A DNA stretch of 10,926 bases from Galbitalea sp036495225 (GCA_036495225.1 DASXNG010000031.1:1-10926), one strand, 5' to 3'. Shown: positions 1 through 5,803, counted from the first letter of the stretch. Translations and numbers: made by a program. Notes: generated by a model from the sequence alone, not told the origin.

Positions 1-1
1 C

Positions 2-490
2 GGCGAGCAGCTCGAAGCTCTAGCGGCGCAGGAATTCGCTGGCAGCTGGGAAGTCGTCGTTGCTGATAACGGGTCAACGGATGACACCGTCGCTCGTGCA
101 CTCGAACACGCTGCATCCCTGCCGGACCTTCGCGTGGTCGACGCATCGCAGCACAGGGGCGCGAGTCATGCGCGCAATGTCGGGGCTGGAGCTGCGAAGG
201 CGCCGTTCCTCATCTTTCTGGACGCAGACGATGCGGCCCAGCCCGGCTGGCTCCCGGCGATGGCGGAGGCGGCGCGCAGCGCCGACCTCATCACGGGCCG
301 CATCGTCATAATCCTGCAGCATCCGGTCGCGGGAGACCAGATCACCAACCACTGCGCTCCGACCCAGTGGTCGCGTCTGCTTCGGTCGAATCTCGCGGCG
401 TGCGGGTCGCGCCGTGGGATCGATACGGTATCGCGCACTCTGCCTGTGATGTCCGACCGACGGTCAAGACTTGCGGTTGGCGCAAACTAA
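2..490 (+). CDS. Family 2 glycosyltransferase, 5' end outside window, apparently 3'-truncated
   Basis: An open frame enters at base 2 and ends at TAA 488-490, giving 162 visible residues. The GT-A nucleotide-sugar binding half is clear: VVVADNGSTDDT near visible residues 18-29, then GASHARNVG, then FLDADDAAQPGW with the DxD-type metal-binding aspartates. Such enzymes transfer a sugar from a nucleotide-sugar donor to a glycan, lipid or protein acceptor at the cytoplasmic membrane face. Family members usually run to about 250-320 residues. Here only about 85 residues follow the DxD motif, they look poorly conserved, and the frame stops right after VGAN, which resembles the start of the GANxAxRR acceptor-side motif. 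No acceptor half follows in any frame before the next gene starts at 508. It may be a pseudogene or a rearranged copy. The family call is firm; whether it works is doubtful. Confidence 0.72.
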   Translation, partial: GEQLEALAAQEFAGSWEVVVADNGSTDDTVARALEHAASLPDLRVVDASQHRGASHARNVGAGAAKAPFLIFLDADDAAQPGWLPAMAEAARSADLITGRIVIILQHPVAGDQITNHCAPTQWSRLLRSNLAACGSRRGIDTVSRTLPVMSDRRSRLAVGAN

Positions 491-507
491 CGATCTGGAG
501 CAAATCA

Positions 508-1380
508 ATGAGCCTTCCGCAAACGAGCCTTCACAACCGCGTCGCCTTGGTCATGGGGGCAAGTAGAGGTGTCGGGCGGGGCATCGCGATCGGGCTCGGT
601 GAAGCCGGCGCCACGGTGTACGTCACGGGCCGCACCGAGACCGAAGGGTCCGCGGTATCCATGCTTCCCGGCACTGTGCACGCTACGGCCGCTGATGTGA
701 CTGCTGCGGGCGGAAACGGCATCGCAATCCCGATGGATGCGACCAGTGACGAACAAATCGCGAATGTGATCAGCCGAATCGAGTCGGAACACGGGCGCCT
801 CGACATCCTCGTCAATGCGGCGTGGGGTGGGTACGAACGGTTCACTAATGGGGGCCTCGTTTTCGGCCCGTTCTGGGAGCAGCCGCTCGCGCTGTGGGAC
901 TCCATGAATCGCATCGGTGTTCGCAGCGACTACGTCACGTCCGCGCTGGCCGTCCCGTTGATGATCAAGTCGGGCGAGGGCCTCATCGTGAGTCTCTCCT
1001 CTTTCGCTGCACAAGTGTTCATTCCGCCCGTTGCTTATGGCGTCGCGCACACCGCTATCGACCGTCTGGCGCGGGATATGGCGGAAGAGCTGCGGCCCCA
1101 CCGCCTTACCTCTGTGTCTCTGTATCCCGGACTCGTGCTCACTGAGAGCGTCACGGCATCCATCGAATTCTTTGAGGGTGAGACGAACAGGGAGACTCCG
1201 CTCTTCATCGGACGCGTGGTTGCCGCGCTGGCAAGCGATCCCCAACGCTTCGAGTTGACCGGTCGGTGGCTGGTGGCCGCCGAACTCGCCGCCGGATATG
1301 GAGTCACCGATGAATACGGGAATCAACCATCGTCGAACCGGGAGCGCTACGTCCTGCTCCCCGGGGAACAAGGCGCCTAG
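508..1380 (+). CDS. Short-chain dehydrogenase/reductase, DHRS1-like, with YxxxH in place of YxxxK
   Basis: The protein has 290 residues. ATG 508 is preceded by GGAG at 497-500 with a 7-base spacer; upstream extension of the frame gives no SDR-like sequence. It has a Rossmann fold with cofactor motif GASRGVGRG at residues 17-25, the NAAW segment at 103-106 (replacing the usual NNAG), Asn134, and a catalytic region with Ser164 and Tyr177. The spacing matches DHRS1-type SDRs (Ser to Tyr 13 residues, then LYPGLVLTE at 205-213). The expected catalytic Lys four residues after Tyr177 is His181. The enzyme probably oxidises or reduces a carbonyl/alcohol with NAD(P)(H); the substrate cannot be read from the sequence. 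The gene starts 17 bp after the truncated glycosyltransferase and lies ahead of the separately promoted msrBA operon. Family assignment is secure; catalytic competence is uncertain because of the Lys replacement. Confidence 0.88.
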   Translation: MSLPQTSLHNRVALVMGASRGVGRGIAIGLGEAGATVYVTGRTETEGSAVSMLPGTVHATAADVTAAGGNGIAIPMDATSDEQIANVISRIESEHGRLDILVNAAWGGYERFTNGGLVFGPFWEQPLALWDSMNRIGVRSDYVTSALAVPLMIKSGEGLIVSLSSFAAQVFIPPVAYGVAHTAIDRLARDMAEELRPHRLTSVSLYPGLVLTESVTASIEFFEGETNRETPLFIGRVVAALASDPQRFELTGRWLVAAELAAGYGVTDEYGNQPSSNRERYVLLPGEQGA

Positions 1381-1408
1381 CTGGCCGTTCGTGAGGGTTA
1401 CACCTACC

Positions 1409-1435
1409 GGGAACTTTCCGCCCTACCTTGCTGTT
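1409..1435 (+). promoter_or_regulatory. Candidate ECF sigma factor (SigR/SigH-type) promoter for msrBA
   Basis: GGGAAC at 1409-1414 is followed by exactly 18 bases and then GTT at 1433-1435. This matches the GGAA(T/C)-N18-GTT pattern known for SigR of Streptomyces and SigH of Mycobacterium, the thiol/oxidative-stress ECF sigma factors. Methionine sulfoxide reductase genes are known SigR targets. A start site near 1440 would give a leader of roughly 45 bases before the msrB start. Function is inferred from pattern and context. Confidence 0.6.
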
Positions 1436-1470
1436 GTATGAGACGAGGGCCGCAGCCAGCGGCTCACCAC

Positions 1471-1476
1471 GAGGAG
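1471..1476 (+). promoter_or_regulatory. Ribosome binding site of msrB
   Basis: GAGGAG lies 9 bases before ATG 1486 and selects that start over the in-frame ATG at 1438, which would fall at the promoter's expected start site and has no ribosome binding site. Confidence 0.75.
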
Positions 1477-1485
1477 CAAAATCCA

Positions 1486-1941
1486 ATGACTACCGAGTAC
1501 ACCAAGGATCCGACCGTTATCGCCGAGCTCACCCCCGAGCAGTACGCGGTCACTCAGGAGAGCGCAACCGAGCGTGCGTTCACGGGCGCGCTCTGGGACA
1601 ACCACGACGACGGCATCTACGTTGACATCGTCTCCGGCGAGCCCCTGTTCTCTTCCACAGACAAGTTCGACAGCGGTTCGGGATGGCCGAGCTTCACTCG
1701 GCCCATCGACCCCGCGAACGTGATCAAGCACGACGACAACAGCTACGGGATGCGCCGCACCGAGGTTCGTTCCACCAACGCTGACAGTCACCTCGGCCAC
1801 CTGTTCGACGATGGCCCCATCGAGGATGGCGGCTTGCGCTACTGCATCAACTCAGCCGCACTGCGGTTCATCCCTCTGGACCAGCTTGAGGCTCAGGGTT
1901 ACGGTGACTATCGCAGCCTGTTCACCACAAAGGAGGCCTAA
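1486..1941 (+). CDS. msrB: Peptide-methionine (R)-S-oxide reductase MsrB, single-cysteine form
   Basis: The protein has 151 residues, a full-length cytoplasmic MsrB with no signal peptide. It reduces the R epimer of methionine sulfoxide in proteins. Seen motifs are the SGSGWPSFTRPI segment (63-74), EVRSTNADSHLGHLFDDGP (93-111) with His102 and His105, and RYCINSAALRF (118-128) with catalytic Cys120. Both CxxC pairs of zinc-binding MsrBs are absent (positions hold VSGE and STNAD), so this is the zinc-free type, like the MsrB domain of Neisseria PilB. Cys120 is the only cysteine: the resolving Cys of the SGCGWPSF motif is Ser65. Recycling would therefore need direct attack by thioredoxin, mycoredoxin or another thiol. 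The stop lies 2 bp before msrA, so the two enzymes are made together and cover both sulfoxide epimers. Confidence 0.96.
   Translation: MTTEYTKDPTVIAELTPEQYAVTQESATERAFTGALWDNHDDGIYVDIVSGEPLFSSTDKFDSGSGWPSFTRPIDPANVIKHDDNSYGMRRTEVRSTNADSHLGHLFDDGPIEDGGLRYCINSAALRFIPLDQLEAQGYGDYRSLFTTKEA
1929..1936 (+). promoter_or_regulatory. Ribosome binding site of msrA inside the end of msrB
   Basis: AAAGGAGG, close to the ideal anti-16S sequence, sits in the last codons of msrB, 7 bases before ATG 1944. It fixes the msrA start and allows translational coupling across the 2-bp gap. Confidence 0.85.
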
Positions 1942-1943
1942 TC

Positions 1944-2474
1944 ATGGCCACAGAGTCCACCAACAGAGAGACCGCAATTCTCGCCGGCGGATGTTTCTGG
2001 GGAGCGCAGCAGCTGCTGCGTCGCCGCCCGGGAGTCATTTCGACCCGCGTCGGATATTCGGGTGGAGACACCCCCAACGCCACCTACCGCAACCACGGTG
2101 ACCACGCGGAGGCCGTCGAGATCGTCTTCGACCCCTCGCTTATCTCGTTCCGCGACCTCCTGGAGTTCTTCTTCCAGATCCACGACCCGTCGACGAAGAA
2201 TCGCCAGGGCAACGACGTCGGTCGTAGCTACCGGTCGGCAATCTTCTACACCAGCGAAGAGCAGAAGCGCGTCGCCCTTGAGACGATCGCGGATGTCGAC
2301 GCCTCAGGCCTCTGGCCCGGCAAGGTCGTCACCGAGGTCGAGCCCGCCGGAGCCTTCTGGGAGGCGGAAGAGGAGCACCAGGACTACCTCGAGAAGTACC
2401 CGGCCGGGTACACCTGCCACTACGTGCGTCCGGGCTGGAAGCTTCCGCACCGCGAAGAGCAACTCACCAACTAG
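1944..2474 (+). CDS. msrA: Peptide-methionine (S)-S-oxide reductase MsrA
   Basis: The protein has 176 residues and is full length. It reduces the S epimer of free and protein-bound methionine sulfoxide. The catalytic motif GGCFWG is at residues 15-20 with nucleophile Cys17. The segment GYSGG (38-42) is followed by NATYRNHGDHAEAVEIVFDP (45-64), which contains the conserved HAE with Glu56 as likely acid catalyst. EEEHQDYLEKYP (142-153) and a C-terminal Cys158, the only other cysteine, complete the fold; Cys158 is the likely resolving residue. The NATYRNHG variant and GCFWGAQ in place of GCFWGxE mark a sequence subgroup rather than a defect. The gene is co-transcribed with msrB and followed by a hairpin terminator. 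There is no export signal, so it acts in the cytoplasm. Confidence 0.97.
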   Translation: MATESTNRETAILAGGCFWGAQQLLRRRPGVISTRVGYSGGDTPNATYRNHGDHAEAVEIVFDPSLISFRDLLEFFFQIHDPSTKNRQGNDVGRSYRSAIFYTSEEQKRVALETIADVDASGLWPGKVVTEVEPAGAFWEAEEEHQDYLEKYPAGYTCHYVRPGWKLPHREEQLTN

Positions 2475-2489
2475 GCGTTAGTTGATACG

Positions 2490-2525
2490 AATGGCCCATG
2501 ACCCGAACGGTTGTGGGCCATTTTG
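2490..2525 (+). terminator. Hairpin terminator after msrA
   Basis: Perfect 9-bp arms AATGGCCCA (2490-2498) and TGGGCCATT (2514-2522) enclose a 15-base loop, and the right arm runs into a short T run (TTTT at 2521-2524). The hairpin starts 15 bp after the msrA stop and ends before the next gene's start, so it should separate msrBA from the CYTH-CHAD gene. The T tract is short, so efficiency is uncertain. Confidence 0.65.
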
Positions 2526-2548
2526 CCAAAACCGGGAAGGTGCGGCCA

Positions 2549-4042
2549 GTGTCAGATCACGAATCCTCCGCAACCGAGAGGGAGCGCAAGTACGACGTCG
2601 ATGACGCCGCTGTGTTGCCGCGGTTCGAGAATTTCGACGCGGATCAGCCGATGATCTTCACGCTCCGAGCGGACTACTTCGACACGGCGGACTCCGCGAT
2701 CCTTCGTCATCGTGCCGTCTTGCGCAAACGCACGGGCGGAGGCGACGAGGGATGGCATCTCAAGGTCGACGAGGGAGAATTCCGTCGCGAATTCCAGGCG
2801 CCACTGGCGGATGAGCCCCCGGGGTGGTTGCTCGATCGCGTCCGCGCGATCATCCGCGATCGCCCACTTCGTCGTATCGCGTCGGTCACCACTCTCCGTG
2901 AGGTGACTCGTCTCTCTGATGCTTCGGGGACGACGATTGCGGAGGTTGCCGACGATCGAGTGGAGGCAAGCGACGCGCACTCCGGCATTCTCAGGATGTG
3001 GAGGGAGTGGGAAGTCGAACTCATGGCCGGAGCGTCGCCCGATGACGCAGCGGCCAACGCGTTGCTTGACAGGGTCGAGTCCGATCTCGTCGCTGCCGGC
3101 GCAGTACCGTCGCGGTTCCCGTCGAAGCTGGTGCGCGCGATGGGAAATCGTGCCAAACCCACTCCCCCTCCGCCGCGGACCGCCCTGGAGATTGCACTCC
3201 AGATGATTGCCGCCCACCTCGAGATGCTGTTGGCCGCCGATGCAGCAATTCGCACCGGTGACCAGGAGGGCATTCACGACATGCGCACGGCAATCGGGCG
3301 GCTTCGCGCGCTGCTCGCTGCGCTCAGACGGGTGCTTGACGCGTCGGTCACCGACAACATCCGCGAACGACTGGCGGTTGTCGTGCGAGTTCTCGAGCCG
3401 GCTCGTGACGCCCAGGTGCGACGCGAACACGCAACACGGCTACTCGATGAGGATCGTCGCGCGCATTTCCCCGGTCACGTTCGAACGAGGCTGGTCAGTG
3501 AGGTTGCACGTCAGGAGCAAACGGCACGCAGCGCGGTCATTGCCTATCTCGGAACTTCGGCATACTTTCGCCTTCTCGACGACCTGGACGCGCTTGTGGC
3601 CCGGCCGCCGCTGGGCCGTCATTTTGCGGCGAGACCCCGCGGTGAAATGAAGAAAGTAGTCCGCAAGCAGTTGCGCCGTGCCTCGAAACGACTGGCTGCA
3701 GTGAATGAGCAGGATCTCGCCAGCGTTCACGATTCCCGCAAGGCGGTGCGCCGCGCTCGCTACGTTGCCGAGGCGTTGACAAAGCCACCCGTGCACCTCC
3801 TCGGCGGGAAGTGGATCGAACTCGCATCGGAGGCAACAGCCGTTCAGGATGCCGCTGGCAACCACCGTGACGCCATCCTGTTTGTTCAGCACCTCAACTC
3901 CGTCGCGCGGGATGCCACCACGAACGAGGAGAATGCGTCGTTCTATGGCGCGCTCGCGGAAGCCGAAACGCAGCGATCGGACGAACTTCTCAGCGAGTCC
4001 CGAGAGGCGTCAGCCCGGTTCCGCTCTCACGTCGCTGAATAG
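2549..4042 (+). CDS. CYTH and CHAD domain protein (triphosphate tunnel fold plus polyphosphate-binding helical domain)
   Basis: The protein has 497 residues from GTG 2549, preceded by GGGAAGG (2534-2540) with an 8-base spacer. An in-frame ATG at 2498 is rejected because it lies in the msrA terminator hairpin and adds unconserved sequence. Residues about 8-200 form a CYTH domain: ERERK (10-14) is the ExExK signature, followed by YFDT (43-46), LRKRTGG (58-64), WHLKV (69-73) and EWEVEL (153-158). CYTH proteins use a beta-barrel tunnel and divalent metal to bind triphosphates, often hydrolysing inorganic triphosphate. Residues about 209-497 are a CHAD domain with its two basic helical repeats, IHDMRTAIGRLR (242-253) and VHDSRKAVRRAR (393-404), and a GNHRDA motif near 437-442. 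CHAD domains bind polyphosphate. The combination suggests a triphosphatase or polyphosphate-associated protein; the actual substrate is not visible. It is convergent with the GH130 gene, 14 bp apart. Confidence 0.92.
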   Translation: MSDHESSATERERKYDVDDAAVLPRFENFDADQPMIFTLRADYFDTADSAILRHRAVLRKRTGGGDEGWHLKVDEGEFRREFQAPLADEPPGWLLDRVRAIIRDRPLRRIASVTTLREVTRLSDASGTTIAEVADDRVEASDAHSGILRMWREWEVELMAGASPDDAAANALLDRVESDLVAAGAVPSRFPSKLVRAMGNRAKPTPPPPRTALEIALQMIAAHLEMLLAADAAIRTGDQEGIHDMRTAIGRLRALLAALRRVLDASVTDNIRERLAVVVRVLEPARDAQVRREHATRLLDEDRRAHFPGHVRTRLVSEVARQEQTARSAVIAYLGTSAYFRLLDDLDALVARPPLGRHFAARPRGEMKKVVRKQLRRASKRLAAVNEQDLASVHDSRKAVRRARYVAEALTKPPVHLLGGKWIELASEATAVQDAAGNHRDAILFVQHLNSVARDATTNEENASFYGALAEAETQRSDELLSESREASARFRSHVAE

Positions 4043-4050
4043 ATCCGATG

Positions 4051-4073
4051 AGAGCTTCAGGCTCTGAAGCTCT
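4051..4073. terminator. Bidirectional hairpin between convergent CYTH-CHAD and GH130 genes
   Basis: Perfect 10-bp arms AGAGCTTCAG (4051-4060) and CTGAAGCTCT (4064-4073) are separated by GCT. The arm pair spans the last codons and stop of the GH130 gene (stop 4057-4059) and starts 8 bp after the CYTH-CHAD stop. Neither side has a clear T tract, so it is terminator-like by position and symmetry rather than a classical intrinsic terminator. Confidence 0.55.
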
Positions 4074-5010
4074 GCGTTGCCGGATCGAATATTGCCACAG
4101 CGAGCGTCGTGTCGCTCTGCCCGTAGTATGCGAACCAACGGCCCCTGAAGTTCACGAGGCCTTCGACGAAGGTCACGTTCGACATCGGTCCGTGGGTGTC
4201 CTCGAACGTCTGCGGCCTCAGCCACGGTTGCTGCATTGTCGCGACGACTTCCGTTGGCTTCGACTTTGCGATCGCGAACTGCCCGCAGCGATAGTCGACC
4301 TCGGTGAAGGAGACGGCGTTCGCCCCGTTGAACAGAAAGATGAGCAGACCGTCGAGGGTCACGACGGGTGGGGCCCCAATCTCGACGAGTGTGCTGTCCC
4401 AGCTCCCCGGTGTTGGCGAATAGATGGGCGTCGAGTTGTCGCACGGCGTCCAGTGCAGCAGGTCGCTGGATGTCGCGTAGAAGATCTCCCCCTCCCCGAA
4501 GTACATGTAGTACAGACCGCCGATCGGTTCTGGGTGAATCACGCCCGCCTTGCTCCACGGCTTGTTTGCTCCGTACGGGAGGTTCGCCCAGGTGTTGAAT
4601 TCCGGGAACAGCGGGCCGTGCTTCGCCCAGTTGCGCAGGTCAGTCGAGGTGGCCAGACAAAGCAGCGCGTTCGCGCCGTTGTAGCCGGTATACGTGAGGT
4701 AGTAGGTCTCGCCAATGCGGGTGACCCGAGGATCCTCGCATCCGTGGGTCTCGTACGGCCACTCTGGCACGAGGACAGGTTTCGCCTCGCGCTGGAAGTT
4801 GATGCCATCCGAACTCGTCGCAATCCCGATCCGAGATACCCCGTCATCGCCGTGTGCGCGATAAAGCAATACGACGGTCTCGCCGACGACGATCGCGCCC
4901 GGATTGTAGAGATTCGAGGATTCCCATCCGGTACCTTGCGGCCGCAGGATCGGGTTGTTTGCGTACGGCTCGAAGGGGCCGAGCGGGAATGTTGCAGCTG
5001 TCGATGCCAT
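4057..5010 (-). CDS. GH130 family glycoside phosphorylase/hydrolase (beta-mannoside active type)
   Basis: The protein has 317 residues, predicted cytoplasmic with no signal peptide. It has the five-bladed beta-propeller pattern of GH130: NPILRP (19-24), NLYNPGAI (33-40), LLYRAHG (48-54), GCEDPRVTRIG (90-100) with Asp93 as likely general acid, a KAGVIHPEPI segment (154-163), EIGAPPVVTLDG (210-221) and FVEGLVNFRGRWFAYYGQSD (281-300). Known GH130 enzymes phosphorolyse or hydrolyse beta-mannosides such as mannosyl-glucose or mannobiose. I cannot place this one in a subfamily, so phosphorylase versus hydrolase stays open. ATG 5010 has GAGAGGA on the minus strand (5019-5025) about 8 bases upstream. 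Its ATG overlaps the stop of a 33-codon ORF as TGATG. It is divergent from a TetR regulator that probably controls it. Confidence 0.88.
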   Translation of the reverse strand: MASTAATFPLGPFEPYANNPILRPQGTGWESSNLYNPGAIVVGETVVLLYRAHGDDGVSRIGIATSSDGINFQREAKPVLVPEWPYETHGCEDPRVTRIGETYYLTYTGYNGANALLCLATSTDLRNWAKHGPLFPEFNTWANLPYGANKPWSKAGVIHPEPIGGLYYMYFGEGEIFYATSSDLLHWTPCDNSTPIYSPTPGSWDSTLVEIGAPPVVTLDGLLIFLFNGANAVSFTEVDYRCGQFAIAKSKPTEVVATMQQPWLRPQTFEDTHGPMSNVTFVEGLVNFRGRWFAYYGQSDTTLAVAIFDPATQSFRA

Positions 5011-5111
5011 CAGGCGATTCCTCTCGGCGGAAGCGACCCGATCGAGGCTAGCGACGGCTTGGGAGTGCGGGCGAACGTCGCACGATCCTTGCCGAGCGGG
5101 ATTTCAATCAT
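5010..5111 (-). CDS. Small ORF (33 codons) translationally coupled to the GH130 gene
   Basis: ATG at 5111-5109 is preceded by AAGGAG (minus strand, 5119-5124) with a 7-base spacer, a better ribosome binding site than that of the GH130 gene. The frame reads MIEIPLGKDR at the start and ends PPRGIA, and its TGA (5012-5010) shares one base with the GH130 ATG (TGATG). Of its 32 sense codons after the start, 23 end in G or C, as expected for a real gene here. I recognise no domain, membrane helix or signal peptide. It could be a leader ORF for translational coupling, a small protein, or the true N-terminus of GH130 separated by a frameshift. The translation signals are clear; the function is unknown. 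Confidence 0.55.
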   Translation of the reverse strand: MIEIPLGKDRATFARTPKPSLASIGSLPPRGIA

Positions 5112-5126
5112 CCGTGATCTCCTTGC

Positions 5127-5139
5127 GGGAACCGTTCCC
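5127..5139. promoter_or_regulatory. LacI-like palindromic operator candidate
   Basis: GGGAACCGTTCCC has perfect 6-bp arms around a single central C. It lies immediately upstream of the ribosome binding site of the small ORF that leads GH130. The form resembles operators of LacI-family sugar regulators, but those usually have an even CG centre and no LacI gene is in the window. A direct repeat CCTTGCGG (5121-5128 and 5138-5145) overlaps both edges. Confidence 0.4.
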
Positions 5140-5165
5140 TTGCGGCGCCGATGAAGCACGGTAGC

Positions 5166-5194
5166 ACTAAAACCCCGCATCGCTGGGTTTTAGT
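5166..5194. promoter_or_regulatory. Inverted repeat in the GH130/tetR divergent region, probable TetR operator
   Basis: Perfect 10-bp arms ACTAAAACCC (5166-5175) and GGGTTTTAGT (5185-5194) are separated by 9 bases. The 29-bp site lies between the divergent GH130 leader and the tetR start at 5217. A TTGACT (-35-like, minus strand 5197-5192) overlaps its right arm, though no good -10 follows at the standard distance. TetR-family dimers bind such repeats and commonly repress both their own gene and the divergent one. The role is inferred from symmetry and position. Confidence 0.6.
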
Positions 5195-5204
5195 CAAGCT
5201 GAGG

Positions 5205-5210
5205 TATGTT
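5205..5210 (+). promoter_or_regulatory. Possible -10 element of tetR, leaderless start
   Basis: TATGTT fits the TAnnnT form and ends 6 bases before ATG 5217, so transcription would begin at or next to the start codon. No recognisable -35 is placed at 17-18 bases. The only ribosome-binding-like sequence, GAGG at 5201-5204, is 12 bases from the ATG. Confidence 0.3.
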
Positions 5211-5216
5211 TTGCGC

Positions 5217-5801
5217 ATGTCTGAAACGTTCCGGCGTGGTCCATATGCCAAAGGCATTGCCAAACGCGAGGAGATACTGCAGGAAGCGCTGCGCGCCTAC
5301 GCCGAAGCCGACAGCTCCGGACCTTCGCTGCGAGCCATCGCCGCCCGAGTTGGACTAAGCGAACGTGGATTGCTTCACTACTTCTCGTCCAGGGACGAGT
5401 TGCTTGTCGCAATCCTCGCTGCACGCGACGTCGTCGGCCGCAAAGTATTCAACATGGACGGGCCAATCGAAGAAATGGTCGGGGCGCAGACCAACGTCAC
5501 TCTGACACCCGGCCTCGTGCGACTGTTTCTCGAAATGGCGGTAGCTGCCCCGGACAGATCCCACGCCGCACACGACTTCTTCACCAGCCGAAACTCGCGG
5601 CTTCGCGGCACCCTCGAGCGGATGTTCGTGCGCAGCGCCGAACGCGATGACATACCCGCGCCCCCTCAAGAGTCGACGGAATTCGCCGCGCGCATGCTGG
5701 TCGCCGCCTCGGACGGGCTGCAACTCCAGTGGCTGCTCGACCCGTCGATCGATCTTGCCGCCGACCTGCTGAGGCTGGCGAAACTGCTGCGCAACGCCTG
5801 A
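5217..5801 (+). CDS. TetR-family transcriptional regulator
   Basis: The protein has 194 residues from ATG 5217. An in-frame ATG at 5151 would extend the protein by 22 residues through the palindrome and away from TetR-like sequence, so it is not used. The N-terminal DNA-binding domain is typical: KREEILQEALRAYAE (17-31), then helix-turn-helix SLRAIAARVGLSERGLLHYF (37-56), SSRDELLVAIL (57-67). The C-terminal two thirds are helical and should bind an effector and dimerise; the ligand is not predictable. It is divergent from the GH130 gene with a 10-bp-arm inverted repeat between them, which suggests repression of that gene and itself, possibly relieved by a sugar or sugar-derived ligand. Its stop is 2 bp from the stop of the convergent phosphoribosyltransferase gene, with no terminator hairpin visible. 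Confidence 0.93.
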   Translation: MSETFRRGPYAKGIAKREEILQEALRAYAEADSSGPSLRAIAARVGLSERGLLHYFSSRDELLVAILAARDVVGRKVFNMDGPIEEMVGAQTNVTLTPGLVRLFLEMAVAAPDRSHAAHDFFTSRNSRLRGTLERMFVRSAERDDIPAPPQESTEFAARMLVAASDGLQLQWLLDPSIDLAADLLRLAKLLRNA

Positions 5802-5803
5802 AG

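Noticed and set aside
480..510. Insertion sequence or attachment-site scar at the truncated glycosyltransferase/SDR junction
   Set aside because: No inverted repeats, target duplication, tRNA end or transposase remnant is visible around the junction.
505..1371. 288-codon minus-strand frame opposite the SDR gene
   Set aside because: No domain or conserved motif and no plausible start signals; the SDR frame explains the region.
1438..1485. Upstream in-frame ATG for msrB
   Set aside because: It coincides with the expected transcription start of the ECF-type promoter, has no ribosome binding site, and adds sequence not seen in MsrB proteins.
2498..2548. ATG 2498 as start of the CYTH-CHAD gene
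   Set aside because: The codon lies at the edge of the terminator hairpin stem, has no ribosome binding site, and the GTG at 2549 has a well-placed GGGAAGG.
2552..3430. 292-codon minus-strand frame opposite the CYTH domain
   Set aside because: The product has no recognisable fold, and the plus strand has intact CYTH motifs.
4048..5154. 368-codon open frame on the + strand opposite the GH130 gene
   Set aside because: The minus-strand frame carries clear GH130 motifs. The plus-strand product has no recognisable domain, is Arg-rich, and has no suitable ribosome binding site. Long antisense frames are expected in GC-rich coding DNA.
5151..5216. Upstream in-frame ATG for tetR
   Set aside because: The 22 extra residues would be encoded by the operator palindrome and do not resemble a TetR N-terminus; the family normally begins just before the KREEIL helix.
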